Assembly: GCF_000221045.1 (NCBI RefSeq)
Contig: NC_015856.1
Coordinates: forward strand, 620,001 to 684,000
Length of the DNA: 64,000 nucleotides
DNA from: Collimonas fungivorans Ter331
GTDB lineage: Bacteria > Pseudomonadota > Gammaproteobacteria > Burkholderiales > Burkholderiaceae_D
Direction of reading: 5' to 3'
Positions 10,042 through 20,656 of this stretch are shown here, one piece after another. Every line of letters starts with the position of its first letter. Position 1 is the stretch's first letter. The notes under the pieces are model-generated. The model was not told where the DNA came from. It saw only the letters and a list, made by a program, of their open reading frames with translations, and did no database searches. A program made the translations under genes and the position numbers.

Positions 10042-10428
10042 ATGAGCAAAACAGTCGAAGCAGTGCGAATCGACAAATGGCTGTGGGCGGCGCGGTTTTT
10101 CAAGACCCGCACGCTGGCCAGCGACGCCATCGACAACGGCAAGGTCAGGCTGAACGACGAGCGGACCAAGCCCGCGCACAACCTCAAGAGCGGCGATATC
10201 CTGGCAATCGACAACGGCGCCAGCGTGTGGGAGGTGGCGGTACTGCTCCTGAGCGACACCCGCAGCTCGGCGGCGATTGCGCAGACGCTGTACCGGGAAA
10301 CCGAGCAAAGCATAGCGAAACGCGCAACGCTGGCGGAAGACAGGCGGTTTTTCCGCGAGCCGACCATGCAGCTCAAAGGGCGGCCGACCAAGCGCGACCG
10401 CCGTCTGCTGGACAAGACGCAGTCCTGA
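10042..10428 (+). CDS. hslR: RNA-binding S4 domain protein, Hsp15-like
   Basis: A 128-residue protein with an S4 RNA-binding domain (about residues 7-70: RIDKWLWAARFFKTRTLASD, then NGKVRLNDERTKPAHNLKSGD) and a basic C-terminal arm ending KGRPTKRDRRLLDK. Hsp15 in E. coli rescues stalled 50S subunits carrying nascent chains. The sequence order and length match that family. It follows the Nif3-like gene by 17 bases, so the two are probably cotranscribed. The symbol rests on family resemblance. Confidence 0.85.
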   Translation: MSKTVEAVRIDKWLWAARFFKTRTLASDAIDNGKVRLNDERTKPAHNLKSGDILAIDNGASVWEVAVLLLSDTRSSAAIAQTLYRETEQSIAKRATLAEDRRFFREPTMQLKGRPTKRDRRLLDKTQS

Positions 10429-10746
10429 CAATCTTCAATAGCGATTTGACATCGCCTGCGTCCGCGTTTCGCGCTAGCGTGGAGCAGCCAGGACGTTTTC
10501 CCCTCAGGCGCGGCCGGCCAGGCGCGGCTACTGTTTCCGGGAGTCGAGGCGGGTAAATGGAACCCGCTCCGGATTTCGAAGGAATTCTCGGTAGAACGGC
10601 CCCTCTAAGTCGCTGTTTGACATTTCGATTCTGGTGCATAATAGTACGAGCGTTCGCATTCTTGCCGGCAGCCGCCGTCAAGCAGGCCAACGCCGGATAT
10701 TTCCAGACGAAGATTTCCAAATACGACCAGACAGGACAGGACTATC
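10429..10746 (+). other. Intergenic stretch upstream of the fatty acid operon
   Basis: The 318-base gap holds no gene I can support. A 10-base direct repeat (CAGGCGCGGC) occurs twice around 10505-10530. A promoter-like pair lies near 10617-10644. The remainder leads into the TetR gene with a purine-rich stretch, AGGACAGGAC, just before its GTG start. No clear terminator for the Hsp15-like gene was seen. Confidence 0.4.
10617..10644 (+). promoter_or_regulatory. Possible sigma-70 promoter for the TetR/beta-oxidation operon
   Basis: A perfect -35 hexamer TTGACA is at 10617-10622. The best -10 match, CATAAT at 10637-10642, gives a short 14-base spacer; TAATAG at 10639-10644 gives 16 bases but matches less well. 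It is the only good -35 in the gap before the TetR gene, about 100 bases upstream. Position supports it; the spacing is the weak point. Confidence 0.35.
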
Positions 10747-11448
10747 GTGGCACATACTGACATGCCGCCGAAATTCATGCGTAAAGGCGAAATGACGCGG
10801 GCAGCGATTCTCGACGTTGCCATCACGCTGGCGAGCCGTGACGGCCTTGAAGGTCTGACGATCGGCCTGCTGGCTGAAAAAATGAACATGAGCAAATCCG
10901 GCGTGTTTGCCCATTTCGGCTCGCGCGAGGATCTGCAGATCGAAGTGGTGAAGCTGTACCACCGCCAGTTCGAGCAGGAAGTGTTCTATCCGAGCATCAA
11001 GGAAGCGCGCGGCCTGCCGCGCCTGGAATGCATGTTTGCGCGCTGGATCCGGCAGGTGACGATTGAAATCGCCTCCGGCTGCATCTATATCAGCGGCGCC
11101 GTCGAATACGACGACCGGCCCGGCGAAATCCGCGAGCAGCTGGTGACCATGGTGCAGACCTGGCAACAGGCCTTGCATCGCTGCGCGCTGCAGGCAATCG
11201 AGGCCGGCCACCTGCGTGGCGACACCGACGCCGACCAGCTGGTCTACGAGATGTACGGCCTGATCCTGGGTTTGCATCACGACGCCCGTTTCCTGAAAAA
11301 GGCCGGCAGCGTGGAGCGCGCGCAAAAAGGCTTTGACCGCCTGATCGACAGCTATCGCGATACACAGGTCGATACCCAGGCCACCAAGAAATCCTCGCAA
11401 ACGAATCAAAAAATCGCTGCCAAGCCGGCAGCTAGATCAATCCAGTAA
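10747..11448 (+). CDS. TetR/AcrR-family regulator of the adjacent beta-oxidation genes
   Basis: A 233-residue TetR-type repressor. The N-terminal helix-turn-helix spans about residues 17-62 (TRAAILDVAITLASRDG, then MNMSKSGVFAHFGSREDLQ). The C-terminal ligand domain contains a cysteine-rich helix, IASGCIYISGAVEYDDRPG, followed by a polar, lysine-rich tail. The GTG start follows AGGACAGGAC. It stands 26 bases before an acyl-CoA dehydrogenase gene on the same strand, so it probably controls its own operon in response to an acyl-CoA, as PsrA- and FadR-type TetR proteins do. The ligand is an inference. Confidence 0.88.
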   Translation: MAHTDMPPKFMRKGEMTRAAILDVAITLASRDGLEGLTIGLLAEKMNMSKSGVFAHFGSREDLQIEVVKLYHRQFEQEVFYPSIKEARGLPRLECMFARWIRQVTIEIASGCIYISGAVEYDDRPGEIREQLVTMVQTWQQALHRCALQAIEAGHLRGDTDADQLVYEMYGLILGLHHDARFLKKAGSVERAQKGFDRLIDSYRDTQVDTQATKKSSQTNQKIAAKPAARSIQ

Positions 11449-11474
11449 ATACAAACAATCATCAGGAGAGCACC

Positions 11475-13265
11475 ATGGGTCAATACGTCGCGCCACTGCG
11501 GGATATGCAATTCGTCATGCACGAGCTGCTGCATGTAGAAGATGAACTGAAACAATTGCCGAAGCATGCCGAGATCGATGCCGACATCATCAATCAGGTG
11601 CTGGAAGAGGGCGGTAAATTCACCTCCCAGGTACTGTTCCCGCTGAACCATTCCGGCGACCGCGAAGGCTGCCACCACGACAAGGCTACGCACACCGTCA
11701 CCGCCCCGAAGGGTTTCAAGGAAGCCTACAAGCAGTACGTGGAAGCCGGCTGGCCATCGCTGTCCTGCGATCCTGAATTCGGCGGTCAGGGTTTGCCGCT
11801 GGTGATCAACAATTCGTTCTACGAAATGATGAACTCGGCCAACCAGGCCTGGACCATGTATCCGGGCTTGTCGCACGGCGCCTACGAGTGCTTGCACGCA
11901 CACGGCACGCCAGAGCAGCAAGCCTTGTACCTGCCTAAGCTGGTTTCCGGCGAATGGACCGGCACCATGTGCCTGACCGAAGCGCATTGCGGCACCGACC
12001 TCGGCATGCTGCGCTCGAAAGCAGAGCCGCAAGCCGACGGTTCCTACAGCATCACCGGCAGCAAGATTTTCATCTCGGCCGGCGAGCACGACATGTCGCA
12101 AAACATCCTGCACCTGGTGCTGGCGCGCCTGCCAGGCGCACCGGAAGGTTCCAAGGGCATCTCGCTGTTCCTGGTGCCGAAGTTCCTGCCGAATGCAGAC
12201 GGTTCGCTGGGTGCGCGCAATCCGATCACCTGCGGCGCGATCGAAGAAAAAATGGGCATCCACGGCAACTCGACCTGCCAGATGAACCTGGACGGCGCCA
12301 CCGGCTGGATCATCGGTGCTCCGCACAAGGGCTTGAACGCGATGTTCGTATTCATGAACGCCGCCCGCCTCGGCGTCGGCATGCAAGGCCTGGGTTTGAC
12401 TGAAGTGGCTTACCAGAACGCGCTGGTGTACGCCAAGGACCGCATCCAGATGCGCAGCCTGTCGGGCGTCAAGGCGCCGGACAAGCCAGCCGATCCGATC
12501 ATCGTCCATCCTGACGTGCGCCGCATGCTGTTGACGGCAAAAGCGTATGCCGAAGGCGCGCGCGCTTTCTGTTCTTACGTCGCGCTGCAGCTGGACAAGG
12601 AACTGAACCACCCGGACGAACAAGTGCGCAAGGACTGCGCCGATGAAGTCGCCCTGCTGACCCCGGTGGTCAAGGCCTTCATCACCGACAACGCCTGGAC
12701 TGCGACATCGGAATGCATGCAGGTGTACGGCGGCCACGGTTTCATCGCCGAATGGGGCATGGAGCAGTATGTGCGCGACGCCCGCATCAACATGATCTAC
12801 GAAGGCACCAACACCATCCAGTCGCTCGACCTGCTGGGCCGCAAGGTATTGATGGACAATGGCGCCAAGCTGAAGAAATTCGGCGCCAAGGTGCAAGCCT
12901 TCATCGAAGAAAACGGCGCCGACGAAGCCTTGTCGGAATTCATCACGCCGCTGGCCGACCTCGGCGACAAGGTCAGCAAGCTGACCATGGAAATCGGCAT
13001 GAAGGCTTTCCAGAATCCGGACGAAGCCGGTGCGGCAGCCGTTCCTTACCTGCGCGTAGTCGGCCACTTGGTCTACGCCTACTTCTTTGCGCAAATGGCA
13101 AAGATCGCGCTCGCCAAGCAAGACTCGGGCGACAAGTTCTACGTTTCCAAGCTGGCCACCGCACGTTTCTATTTCGCGCGCCTGCTGCCGGAAACCGCAA
13201 TGCTGATTCGCCAGGCACGTTCCGGCTCGGGTAGCCTGATGGCGCTGGATGCGGATTTGTTCTAA
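11475..13265 (+). CDS. Acyl-CoA dehydrogenase (long FadE-like form)
   Basis: A 596-residue flavoprotein dehydrogenase that starts fatty-acid beta-oxidation by forming the trans-2 double bond. It has the extra N-terminal helical segment (MGQYVAPLRDMQFVMHELL) and the extended C-terminal domain of the large bacterial acyl-CoA dehydrogenases. The FAD/substrate segment MCLTEAHCGTDLGML and the C-terminal QVYGGHGFIAEWGMEQY are seen. The glutamate in MIYEGTNTIQ is the likely catalytic base. GGAGAG precedes the ATG. The stop codon lies within a 14-base tandem duplication. It is the first enzyme gene after the TetR regulator. Confidence 0.93.
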   Translation: MGQYVAPLRDMQFVMHELLHVEDELKQLPKHAEIDADIINQVLEEGGKFTSQVLFPLNHSGDREGCHHDKATHTVTAPKGFKEAYKQYVEAGWPSLSCDPEFGGQGLPLVINNSFYEMMNSANQAWTMYPGLSHGAYECLHAHGTPEQQALYLPKLVSGEWTGTMCLTEAHCGTDLGMLRSKAEPQADGSYSITGSKIFISAGEHDMSQNILHLVLARLPGAPEGSKGISLFLVPKFLPNADGSLGARNPITCGAIEEKMGIHGNSTCQMNLDGATGWIIGAPHKGLNAMFVFMNAARLGVGMQGLGLTEVAYQNALVYAKDRIQMRSLSGVKAPDKPADPIIVHPDVRRMLLTAKAYAEGARAFCSYVALQLDKELNHPDEQVRKDCADEVALLTPVVKAFITDNAWTATSECMQVYGGHGFIAEWGMEQYVRDARINMIYEGTNTIQSLDLLGRKVLMDNGAKLKKFGAKVQAFIEENGADEALSEFITPLADLGDKVSKLTMEIGMKAFQNPDEAGAAAVPYLRVVGHLVYAYFFAQMAKIALAKQDSGDKFYVSKLATARFYFARLLPETAMLIRQARSGSGSLMALDADLF

Positions 13266-13279
13266 CGGATTTGTTCTAA
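13252..13279 (+). repeat. Perfect 14-base tandem duplication across the stop codon
   Basis: The 14 bases CGGATTTGTTCTAA occur twice head to tail at 13252-13265 and 13266-13279. The first copy contains the stop codon of the acyl-CoA dehydrogenase gene, so the second copy lies in the 3' untranslated region and does not alter the protein. It looks like a slippage duplication. Confidence 0.9.
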
Positions 13280-13291
13280 ATGAGCCGTAGG

Positions 13292-13322
13292 GTGGCCATG
13301 CGCTGCAAGCGAGCATGGCCAC
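13292..13322 (+). repeat. 10-base perfect inverted repeat between two beta-oxidation genes
   Basis: GTGGCCATGC at 13292-13301 and GCATGGCCAC at 13313-13322 flank an 11-base loop. A stable RNA hairpin would form between the acyl-CoA dehydrogenase gene and the next gene. No T-run follows, so it is more likely an mRNA processing or stabilising hairpin, or a protein-binding site, than a terminator. Confidence 0.6.
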
Positions 13323-13352
13323 GCCCCCAACAGACTGACCAAGGAGATACAA

Positions 13353-15740
<2,388 letters not shown>

Positions 15741-15758
15741 TCAAATCAGGAGCAGGAA

Positions 15759-16952
15759 ATGACTAAACAACTTCAAGATGCGTACATCGTCGCCGCTACC
15801 CGCACGCCAATCGGCAAGGCGCCGCGCGGCATGTTCAAGAACACACGCCCGGACGACCTGCTGGTGCGCGTAATGCAATCGGCCCTGGCGCAAGTGCCAG
15901 GCCTGGATCCGAAACTGATCGAAGATGCCATCATCGGCTGTTCGTTCCCGGAAGGTGCGCAGGGTCTGAACATGGCGCGCAATGCCATTATCCTGGCCGG
16001 TTTGCCGAACACCATCGGCGGTGTCACCGTCAACCGTTATTGCGCTTCCGGCATCACCGCGGTAGCGATGGCGGCTGACCGCATCCGCGTCGGCCAGGCT
16101 GACGTGATGTTCGCCGGCGGCGCCGAATCGATGTCGATGGTGCCGATGATGGGTTTCCATCCATCGGTCAACATGGAAGTGTTCAAGGACGAAAACGTTG
16201 GCCTGGCCTACGGCATGGGGCTGACCGGCGAAAGAGTGGCGCAGCAATGGAAAATCTCGCGCGAAGCACAGGACGCATTTGCGTTGGAATCGCACCGCCG
16301 TGCGCTGGCGGCGCAAGCGGCCGGCGAGTTCAACGATGAAATGACTTCGGTCGAGATCATCGAGCGCTTCCCTAACCTGGCGACCGGCCAGATCGATACC
16401 AAGATCCGCACCGTCGATCGCGACGAAGGCGCGCGCGAATCCACCATGGAAGGCCTGGCCAAGCTGAAGGCAGTGTTTGCCGCCAAAGGTACGGTCACCG
16501 CCGGCAACTCTTCGCAAACTTCGGACGGCGCCGGTGCGCTGCTGCTGGTCAGCGAAAAAATCCTGAAGCAATTCAACCTGACGCCGCTGGCGCGTTTCGC
16601 CTCGTTTGCAGTGCGCGGCGTACCGCCGGAAATCATGGGCATCGGTCCTAAAGAAGCGATCCCGGCAGCGTTGCGCGCCGCCGGCATCACCCAGGACCAG
16701 CTGGACTGGATCGAACTGAACGAAGCATTTGCAGCGCAATCGCTGGCAGTCATCCAGGACCTCGGCCTGGATCCGTCCAAGGTCAATCCAATGGGCGGCG
16801 CGATCGCCCTCGGCCATCCGCTGGGTGCGACCGGCGCGATCCGTTCTGCCACCGCGATCCACGCCATGCGCCGCCACAACCTGAAGTACGGCATGGTCAC
16901 CATGTGCGTCGGGGCCGGCATGGGCGCAGCGGGTATTTTCGAGCGCATGTAA
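15759..16952 (+). CDS. Acetyl-CoA C-acyltransferase (thiolase)
   Basis: A 397-residue thiolase that cleaves 3-ketoacyl-CoA with CoA, completing a beta-oxidation round. The acyl-accepting nucleophile is Cys95 in VNRYCASGI. GHPLGATGA holds the catalytic histidine, and CVGAGMGAAGIFE near the end holds the second cysteine. EALNEAF-type residues appear as IELNEAFAAQS. AGGAGCAGG precedes the ATG by a few bases, and the gap to the fused enzyme is 18 bases. A strong terminator follows, so this is the last gene of the operon. Confidence 0.94.
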   Translation: MTKQLQDAYIVAATRTPIGKAPRGMFKNTRPDDLLVRVMQSALAQVPGLDPKLIEDAIIGCSFPEGAQGLNMARNAIILAGLPNTIGGVTVNRYCASGITAVAMAADRIRVGQADVMFAGGAESMSMVPMMGFHPSVNMEVFKDENVGLAYGMGLTGERVAQQWKISREAQDAFALESHRRALAAQAAGEFNDEMTSVEIIERFPNLATGQIDTKIRTVDRDEGARESTMEGLAKLKAVFAAKGTVTAGNSSQTSDGAGALLLVSEKILKQFNLTPLARFASFAVRGVPPEIMGIGPKEAIPAALRAAGITQDQLDWIELNEAFAAQSLAVIQDLGLDPSKVNPMGGAIALGHPLGATGAIRSATAIHAMRRHNLKYGMVTMCVGAGMGAAGIFERM

Positions 16953-17002
16953 TCACGCATTTAATCAATTAGTCAGATTGTCATAAGCAATCGTCAAAAA
17001 CG

Positions 17003-17037
17003 AAAAAGCCGTACAGCTACCGCCGTGCGGCTTTTTT
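17003..17037 (+). terminator. Rho-independent terminator of the beta-oxidation operon
   Basis: AAAAAGCCGTAC at 17003-17014 pairs with GTGCGGCTTTTT at 17025-17036 (one G-T wobble) across a 10-base loop, and a run of T follows. The A-run on the other side would let it work in both directions. It separates the thiolase gene from the next enoyl-CoA hydratase gene. Confidence 0.85.
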
Positions 17038-17087
17038 GTCTCTTTGAATCAAGGCGCTGCACGCTGCAGGCCGAACCGGAGTAGCAG

Positions 17088-17852
17088 ATGGATATATTGA
17101 CCAGCAAGGAAAACGGCATCCTGACGATCGAATTCAATCGCCTGGAAAAGAAAAACGCAATTACCGCCGCCATGTACCAGACCATGGTCGACGCACTGAA
17201 AGATGCGGAGAGCGACAGCGCGGTAAGAGCCATCCTGTTCACCGGCAAGCCGCAGATTTTCAGCGCCGGCAACGACCTCGAAGATTTCATGAAGAACCGG
17301 CCGACCGGTTCCGACAGCCCGGTGTTCCAGTTCCTGTGGCAGATCAGCCATGCCAGCAAGCCGCTGGTGGCTGCGGTGGCGGGCGCTGCGGTCGGCATCG
17401 GCACCACCCTGCTGATGCATTGCGACCTGGTCTACGCAGCTGACAACGCGCGTTTCTCGATGCCGTTCACGCAGCTTGGCTTGTGCCCGGAAGCGGCTTC
17501 CAGCCTGATCCTTCCGCAAATCGCCGGTTACCAGCGCGCAGCCGAAAAGCTGCTGCTGGGCGAAGCCTTCACGGCAGAAGAAGCCGCATCCATGGGCTTG
17601 GTCAACAAGGTCTTGCCGGCGGAAGAACTGCTGGCGTTTGCCCAAGCGCAGGCAGCCAAGCTGGTGGCTTTGCCGGCAGCTTCGATCCGCGTTACGAAGC
17701 GGTTGATGAAGGGTGGTCAGACTGCTGAGGTGGAGGCGCGGATGGCGCAGGAGATCGAGCATTTTGGCGCGATGCTGGCGGCGCCTGAGGCGGCTGAGGC
17801 GTTTACTGCGTTTTTTGAGCGGCGTAAGCCTGATTTCAGCAAATTTTGCTGA
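17088..17852 (+). CDS. Enoyl-CoA hydratase/isomerase family protein
   Basis: A 254-residue crotonase. The oxyanion-hole segments are FSAGNDLEDFM and AGAAVGIGTTLLMHCDLV; the usual first glutamate position falls in FTQLGLCPEAASSLILPQ, where Glu is followed by AASS rather than GGT as in many hydratases. It may therefore be an isomerase or act on unusual acyl chains. It has its own terminators on both sides and is probably transcribed alone. The last 130 bases are richer in GAGG-type codons than the rest, a minor composition shift. Confidence 0.85.
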   Translation: MDILTSKENGILTIEFNRLEKKNAITAAMYQTMVDALKDAESDSAVRAILFTGKPQIFSAGNDLEDFMKNRPTGSDSPVFQFLWQISHASKPLVAAVAGAAVGIGTTLLMHCDLVYAADNARFSMPFTQLGLCPEAASSLILPQIAGYQRAAEKLLLGEAFTAEEAASMGLVNKVLPAEELLAFAQAQAAKLVALPAASIRVTKRLMKGGQTAEVEARMAQEIEHFGAMLAAPEAAEAFTAFFERRKPDFSKFC

Positions 17853-17880
17853 TTGGTGTTTTCACCGTAAGAATAAAGAG

Positions 17881-17903
17881 CCCGACTATAAGTCGGGTTT
17901 TTT
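17881..17903 (+). terminator. Rho-independent terminator after the enoyl-CoA hydratase gene
   Basis: CCCGACT at 17881-17887 pairs with AGTCGGG at 17891-17897 around a three-base loop and is followed by six or more T. It marks the end of core-like sequence before the AT-richer accessory region. Confidence 0.85.
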
Positions 17904-18271
17904 ATGGACGCTCAACATGCGTATTTTGCAGGTATATTTTCGCCCCCGAAGTTGTTTTTATTGGGTGAAGAGAGGTATAGAGTCATCGTATATCGGAACA
18001 CGATGTGGGGTCGACTTCTGTGGCACTGGTCGTGCCGTGGCATAAAGTGCAATTTCTCAAACTTGAGCTGACAAGAAGTGTCAGGTCAAATCTGGAACGC
18101 ATTCGAGATGCAATTGGCTGGAACCGGCCAGAAGCCGTCGGTCGCGCATCCACCGGTTGAATCCTCAGCTGAATGTAGTTATTCAGTTTTACATGGACAC
18201 ATCGAAACATGAATCTTCACATATATAGCTATGCGTGTCACAATGCTAAGAGTCATTCAAGGAGAGCTTAA
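17904..18271 (+). other. Intergenic stretch at the left border of the accessory region
   Basis: This 368-base stretch has no gene that I can name. A short open frame from GTG 18005 to TGA 18160 (51 codons, including VPWHKVQFLKLELTRSVRSN) reads like part of a protein but has no ribosome binding site; it may be a relic. An AT-rich part near 18200-18250 could hold the promoter of the next gene, whose ribosome binding site AAGGAG is at 18259-18264. No integrase, tRNA or direct repeat that would mark an insertion end was seen. Confidence 0.4.
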
Positions 18272-18913
18272 ATGGGAAAACAGCCGCCGAAGACAGATCA
18301 GAACGGAAAAATGAAGGTGCGGATCATCGAATTTGAGCTTGAAGGAAGCGATATCTCACTGCAGGAGAGCCTGAAAAGCATTACGGCGGCACTCTCACGA
18401 CCTAGCATTGTTACCCCTGTCCGAATTCAAAGAATTGATGCAAACCGTCAGACTGATGTTGCTCAAAATGGAGAAGCTGAGTCTGTCAGTGAGGCAGATG
18501 ACTCAGATTTCGTGGATGGTCAGGTCAACGAGATTTCTCCAGCACCGGTAAAAACCGCCAAAAGAACAATGAAGCTGCCGACACCATCGCTCCTGCGCGA
18601 CGTCCGTTTTGACGATGTTCAGCCTACATTCTCAGACTTCATTCTTGAGAAGGACCCGAAGAGTGAGATGCTCAAATACCTTTGCGTCGCATTCTGGCTG
18701 AAGTCATATAAAGACATCCAGGAGATAAGTATTGACCACATATACACAGCATATAGGGTAATGAGTTGGGCGCTTCCGGCAAATGCCGTACAACCAATGC
18801 GAGAGCTTGCGGCCACTCGTGATGGACGGTTTAGTAAGGGGGTTGAGAAGGGACATTATGTGATCAACCATGTTGGCGAAGGTTTCGTCAATACCAAGAT
18901 GGCCCGCGTCTAG
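18272..18913 (+). CDS. Unknown protein, first gene of a coupled pair with a HEPN-motif protein
   Basis: I do not recognise this 213-residue protein with certainty. The N-terminal part (about 14-42) reads MKVRIIEFELEGSDISLQES, a likely beta strand followed by a helix. Residues 60-100 are acidic and look like a linker. Residues about 133-208 look like a winged-helix fold: a hydrophobic helix (LKYLCVAFWLKSYKDI), a helix-turn-helix-like part, then a basic turn and a hairpin (GHYVINHVGEGFV). Composition is poorer in G+C than the flanking core genes. The stop codon shares one base with the start of the next gene (TAGTG), so the two are almost certainly made together. A defence or regulatory role is an inference. 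Confidence 0.75.
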   Translation: MGKQPPKTDQNGKMKVRIIEFELEGSDISLQESLKSITAALSRPSIVTPVRIQRIDANRQTDVAQNGEAESVSEADDSDFVDGQVNEISPAPVKTAKRTMKLPTPSLLRDVRFDDVQPTFSDFILEKDPKSEMLKYLCVAFWLKSYKDIQEISIDHIYTAYRVMSWALPANAVQPMRELAATRDGRFSKGVEKGHYVINHVGEGFVNTKMARV

Positions 18914-19662
18914 TGAGCGATCTCGCAGACTTCACCCGACGGATTCCTGCCTTTGATCGGAAAGGGTTTACGGCCAAGATAGAGACCTTTGCTTGGTTCC
19001 TCCAAGAAATCTCCGCAAAGCCGAAATTTAGCCCCGCTGACATAGTCAAGTGTTTTGAGCTCTCCCACAGTGCCAAACCGTCCAGCGTCCATACTTTGCT
19101 TCGCAACCTATGCGAGAAAAAGCCAGCTAGGTTATTGAAAGACTCGCAGGGGTACCGCTTGACTGCCGCAGTTCGCGAACAGCTTGGGAAAAGCTTAGGC
19201 CAGCGAGCTTCGTCTGGCGCCACCACGGCTCTACTTGCCGGCCTGATTCCAAATGTAACCAATACTGCTCAGCGCACATTCCTCAATGAGACACTGATTT
19301 GTTTTAACAATAAGGCCTTCCGCTCTGCCATTGTAATGGCTTGGAATCTCATTTTCTCGCATGTGTGTGATCGAATCTTCGAAACTCATGCCGCTGTGTT
19401 CAATGAGCAGCGTCAAAAAGTCTATCCAAAGTTACCTGAGCTGACTAAGCGCACTGATTTCGAGGATTACAAAGAGTCACAAGTGATCGAAATTTGTCGA
19501 GGTGCCCGTATCCTCGATGCCACGGTATGCAAAACGCTAACCGAAAAACTCGGCCGACGCAATACAGCAGCACACCCATCTTCAAACGTGATAACCGAGG
19601 TTTCGGCCGAGGACATGATTGTCGACTTAGTTACCAACGTGCTTTTGAATCCGGCAATATGA
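18913..19662 (+). CDS. Unknown protein with winged-helix-like N terminus and HEPN-type RNxxxH motif
   Basis: A 249-residue protein without a named function. Residues about 20-95 resemble a winged helix (FSPADIVKCFELSHSAKPSS, then RLLKDSQGYRLTAAVREQLG). The C-terminal half is helical: RTFLNETLICFNNKAFRSAI and VMAWNLIFSHVCDRIFE form the kind of helix pair seen in HEPN domains. Near the end, residues 216-221 read RNTAAH, exactly the R-N-x3-H motif of HEPN ribonucleases. HEPN proteins are common in toxin-antitoxin and phage-defence systems. It starts with GTG inside the stop of the preceding gene. The HEPN assignment is by motif and helix pattern only. Confidence 0.75.
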   Translation: MSDLADFTRRIPAFDRKGFTAKIETFAWFLQEISAKPKFSPADIVKCFELSHSAKPSSVHTLLRNLCEKKPARLLKDSQGYRLTAAVREQLGKSLGQRASSGATTALLAGLIPNVTNTAQRTFLNETLICFNNKAFRSAIVMAWNLIFSHVCDRIFETHAAVFNEQRQKVYPKLPELTKRTDFEDYKESQVIEICRGARILDATVCKTLTEKLGRRNTAAHPSSNVITEVSAEDMIVDLVTNVLLNPAI

Positions 19663-19924
19663 ACGGGCTGCTTTGATTTTAAATTTTTTCTAAGCCAAAG
19701 TATCGCTATACCTTAAAGCAGTCAAAGAGTAATTACTACTTCTGGTCGAAGCCAATTTGACCGAGCAATCTCACCGTCCGTTTACGCTGCATTTCTGTCG
19801 TTGGACCCGCGAGTCGTGACAGGCTGATCGGGGTCGTTTCGGGATGGAGATTCACACGACGAATGTCAGTTCAAGTCTGGGCTAAGACACATAGAGAGAC
19901 GTGAGCGACTACAACATCAGCACC

Positions 19925-20641
19925 TCATTTTCCCAGAAGTTCCAGAGAGTGATTCCATTCCGCAGTCCACCCATACAAAAAATCATGCGCATGAAAAGCC
20001 CTTTTCAGCTGCGCTATCGGCACCCGATACACATCGTTTAATCCCAGCGCCAAGGTGACCGGATTCCACACGATCTTGTTCTTCGCTCTTTTAGCGCTGC
20101 CCTTAACCCTCGCACCTTCATCACCGAATATGCCGCCGCCATCGTTAAGAGCCTGCGCCAGATCAATTTTCACCAGGCTGGAAAATGCCATTAGCACCTG
20201 ATCTTTGTTGATGCCAGTCTGCGATTCCATTGCCGCTTCAATCTTGACTGGTTGAGACTTGGCTTCGGCCTCGCGCTTCAGCTTGCCTGGCATGCGCTCC
20301 AGATCCTTTTTCAGAAAACGCAATTCATGCAAAGCTCTGCGAAAGCCCGGCGGCTTGAGTTGCGCCACGATCTTGTAGACGTCCTTGGTGATCGTGATGA
20401 GTACATCTTCGCTGCCGGCTGCGAGCCGTCTGGTGTCGCCTTCGAAAAAGATCGGCGCCGCATAACCGCCGTTGGCGTCGCCGAAGAGTTCCGGATAGTC
20501 GGCGTCATAGTCCAGCCAGACGTAAGGGATCAAGCCATTTTCTATCAGGCGCGCCAAGGTCCACGGCTCGCCGGTTTGCTGTGCAAGCCAGTGGCAAGCC
20601 TGCTCGGTGGTTGCCCGAAAAGGTAGTTCTATGTTCGTCAT
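19925..20641 (-). CDS. Unknown protein with possible N-terminal helix-turn-helix
   Basis: A 238-residue protein that I do not recognise. The N-terminal part, TEQACHWLAQQTGEPWTLAR followed by LIENGLIPYVWLDYD, looks like a MerR/excisionase-type helix-turn-helix. The middle is lysine-rich (LKKDLERMPGKLKREAEAKS) and likely coiled. The C-terminal part (VYRVPIAQLKRAFHAHDFLY) resembles a second small domain. The ATG at 20641 is used; a GTG five codons upstream is possible. It stands alone on the minus strand in the accessory region, divergent from the SymE-like gene. A phage or plasmid origin is possible but unproven. Confidence 0.7.
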   Translation of the reverse strand: MTNIELPFRATTEQACHWLAQQTGEPWTLARLIENGLIPYVWLDYDADYPELFGDANGGYAAPIFFEGDTRRLAAGSEDVLITITKDVYKIVAQLKPPGFRRALHELRFLKKDLERMPGKLKREAEAKSQPVKIEAAMESQTGINKDQVLMAFSSLVKIDLAQALNDGGGIFGDEGARVKGSAKRAKNKIVWNPVTLALGLNDVYRVPIAQLKRAFHAHDFLYGWTAEWNHSLELLGK

Positions 20642-20656
20642 TTTTCTTTCTTTCAC

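Noticed and set aside
18005-18160. Short 51-codon frame reading VPWHKVQFLKLELTRSVRSN in the gap before the HEPN-motif pair
   Set aside because: There is no ribosome binding site, no good start and no family match. It may be a gene relic, but this cannot be supported.
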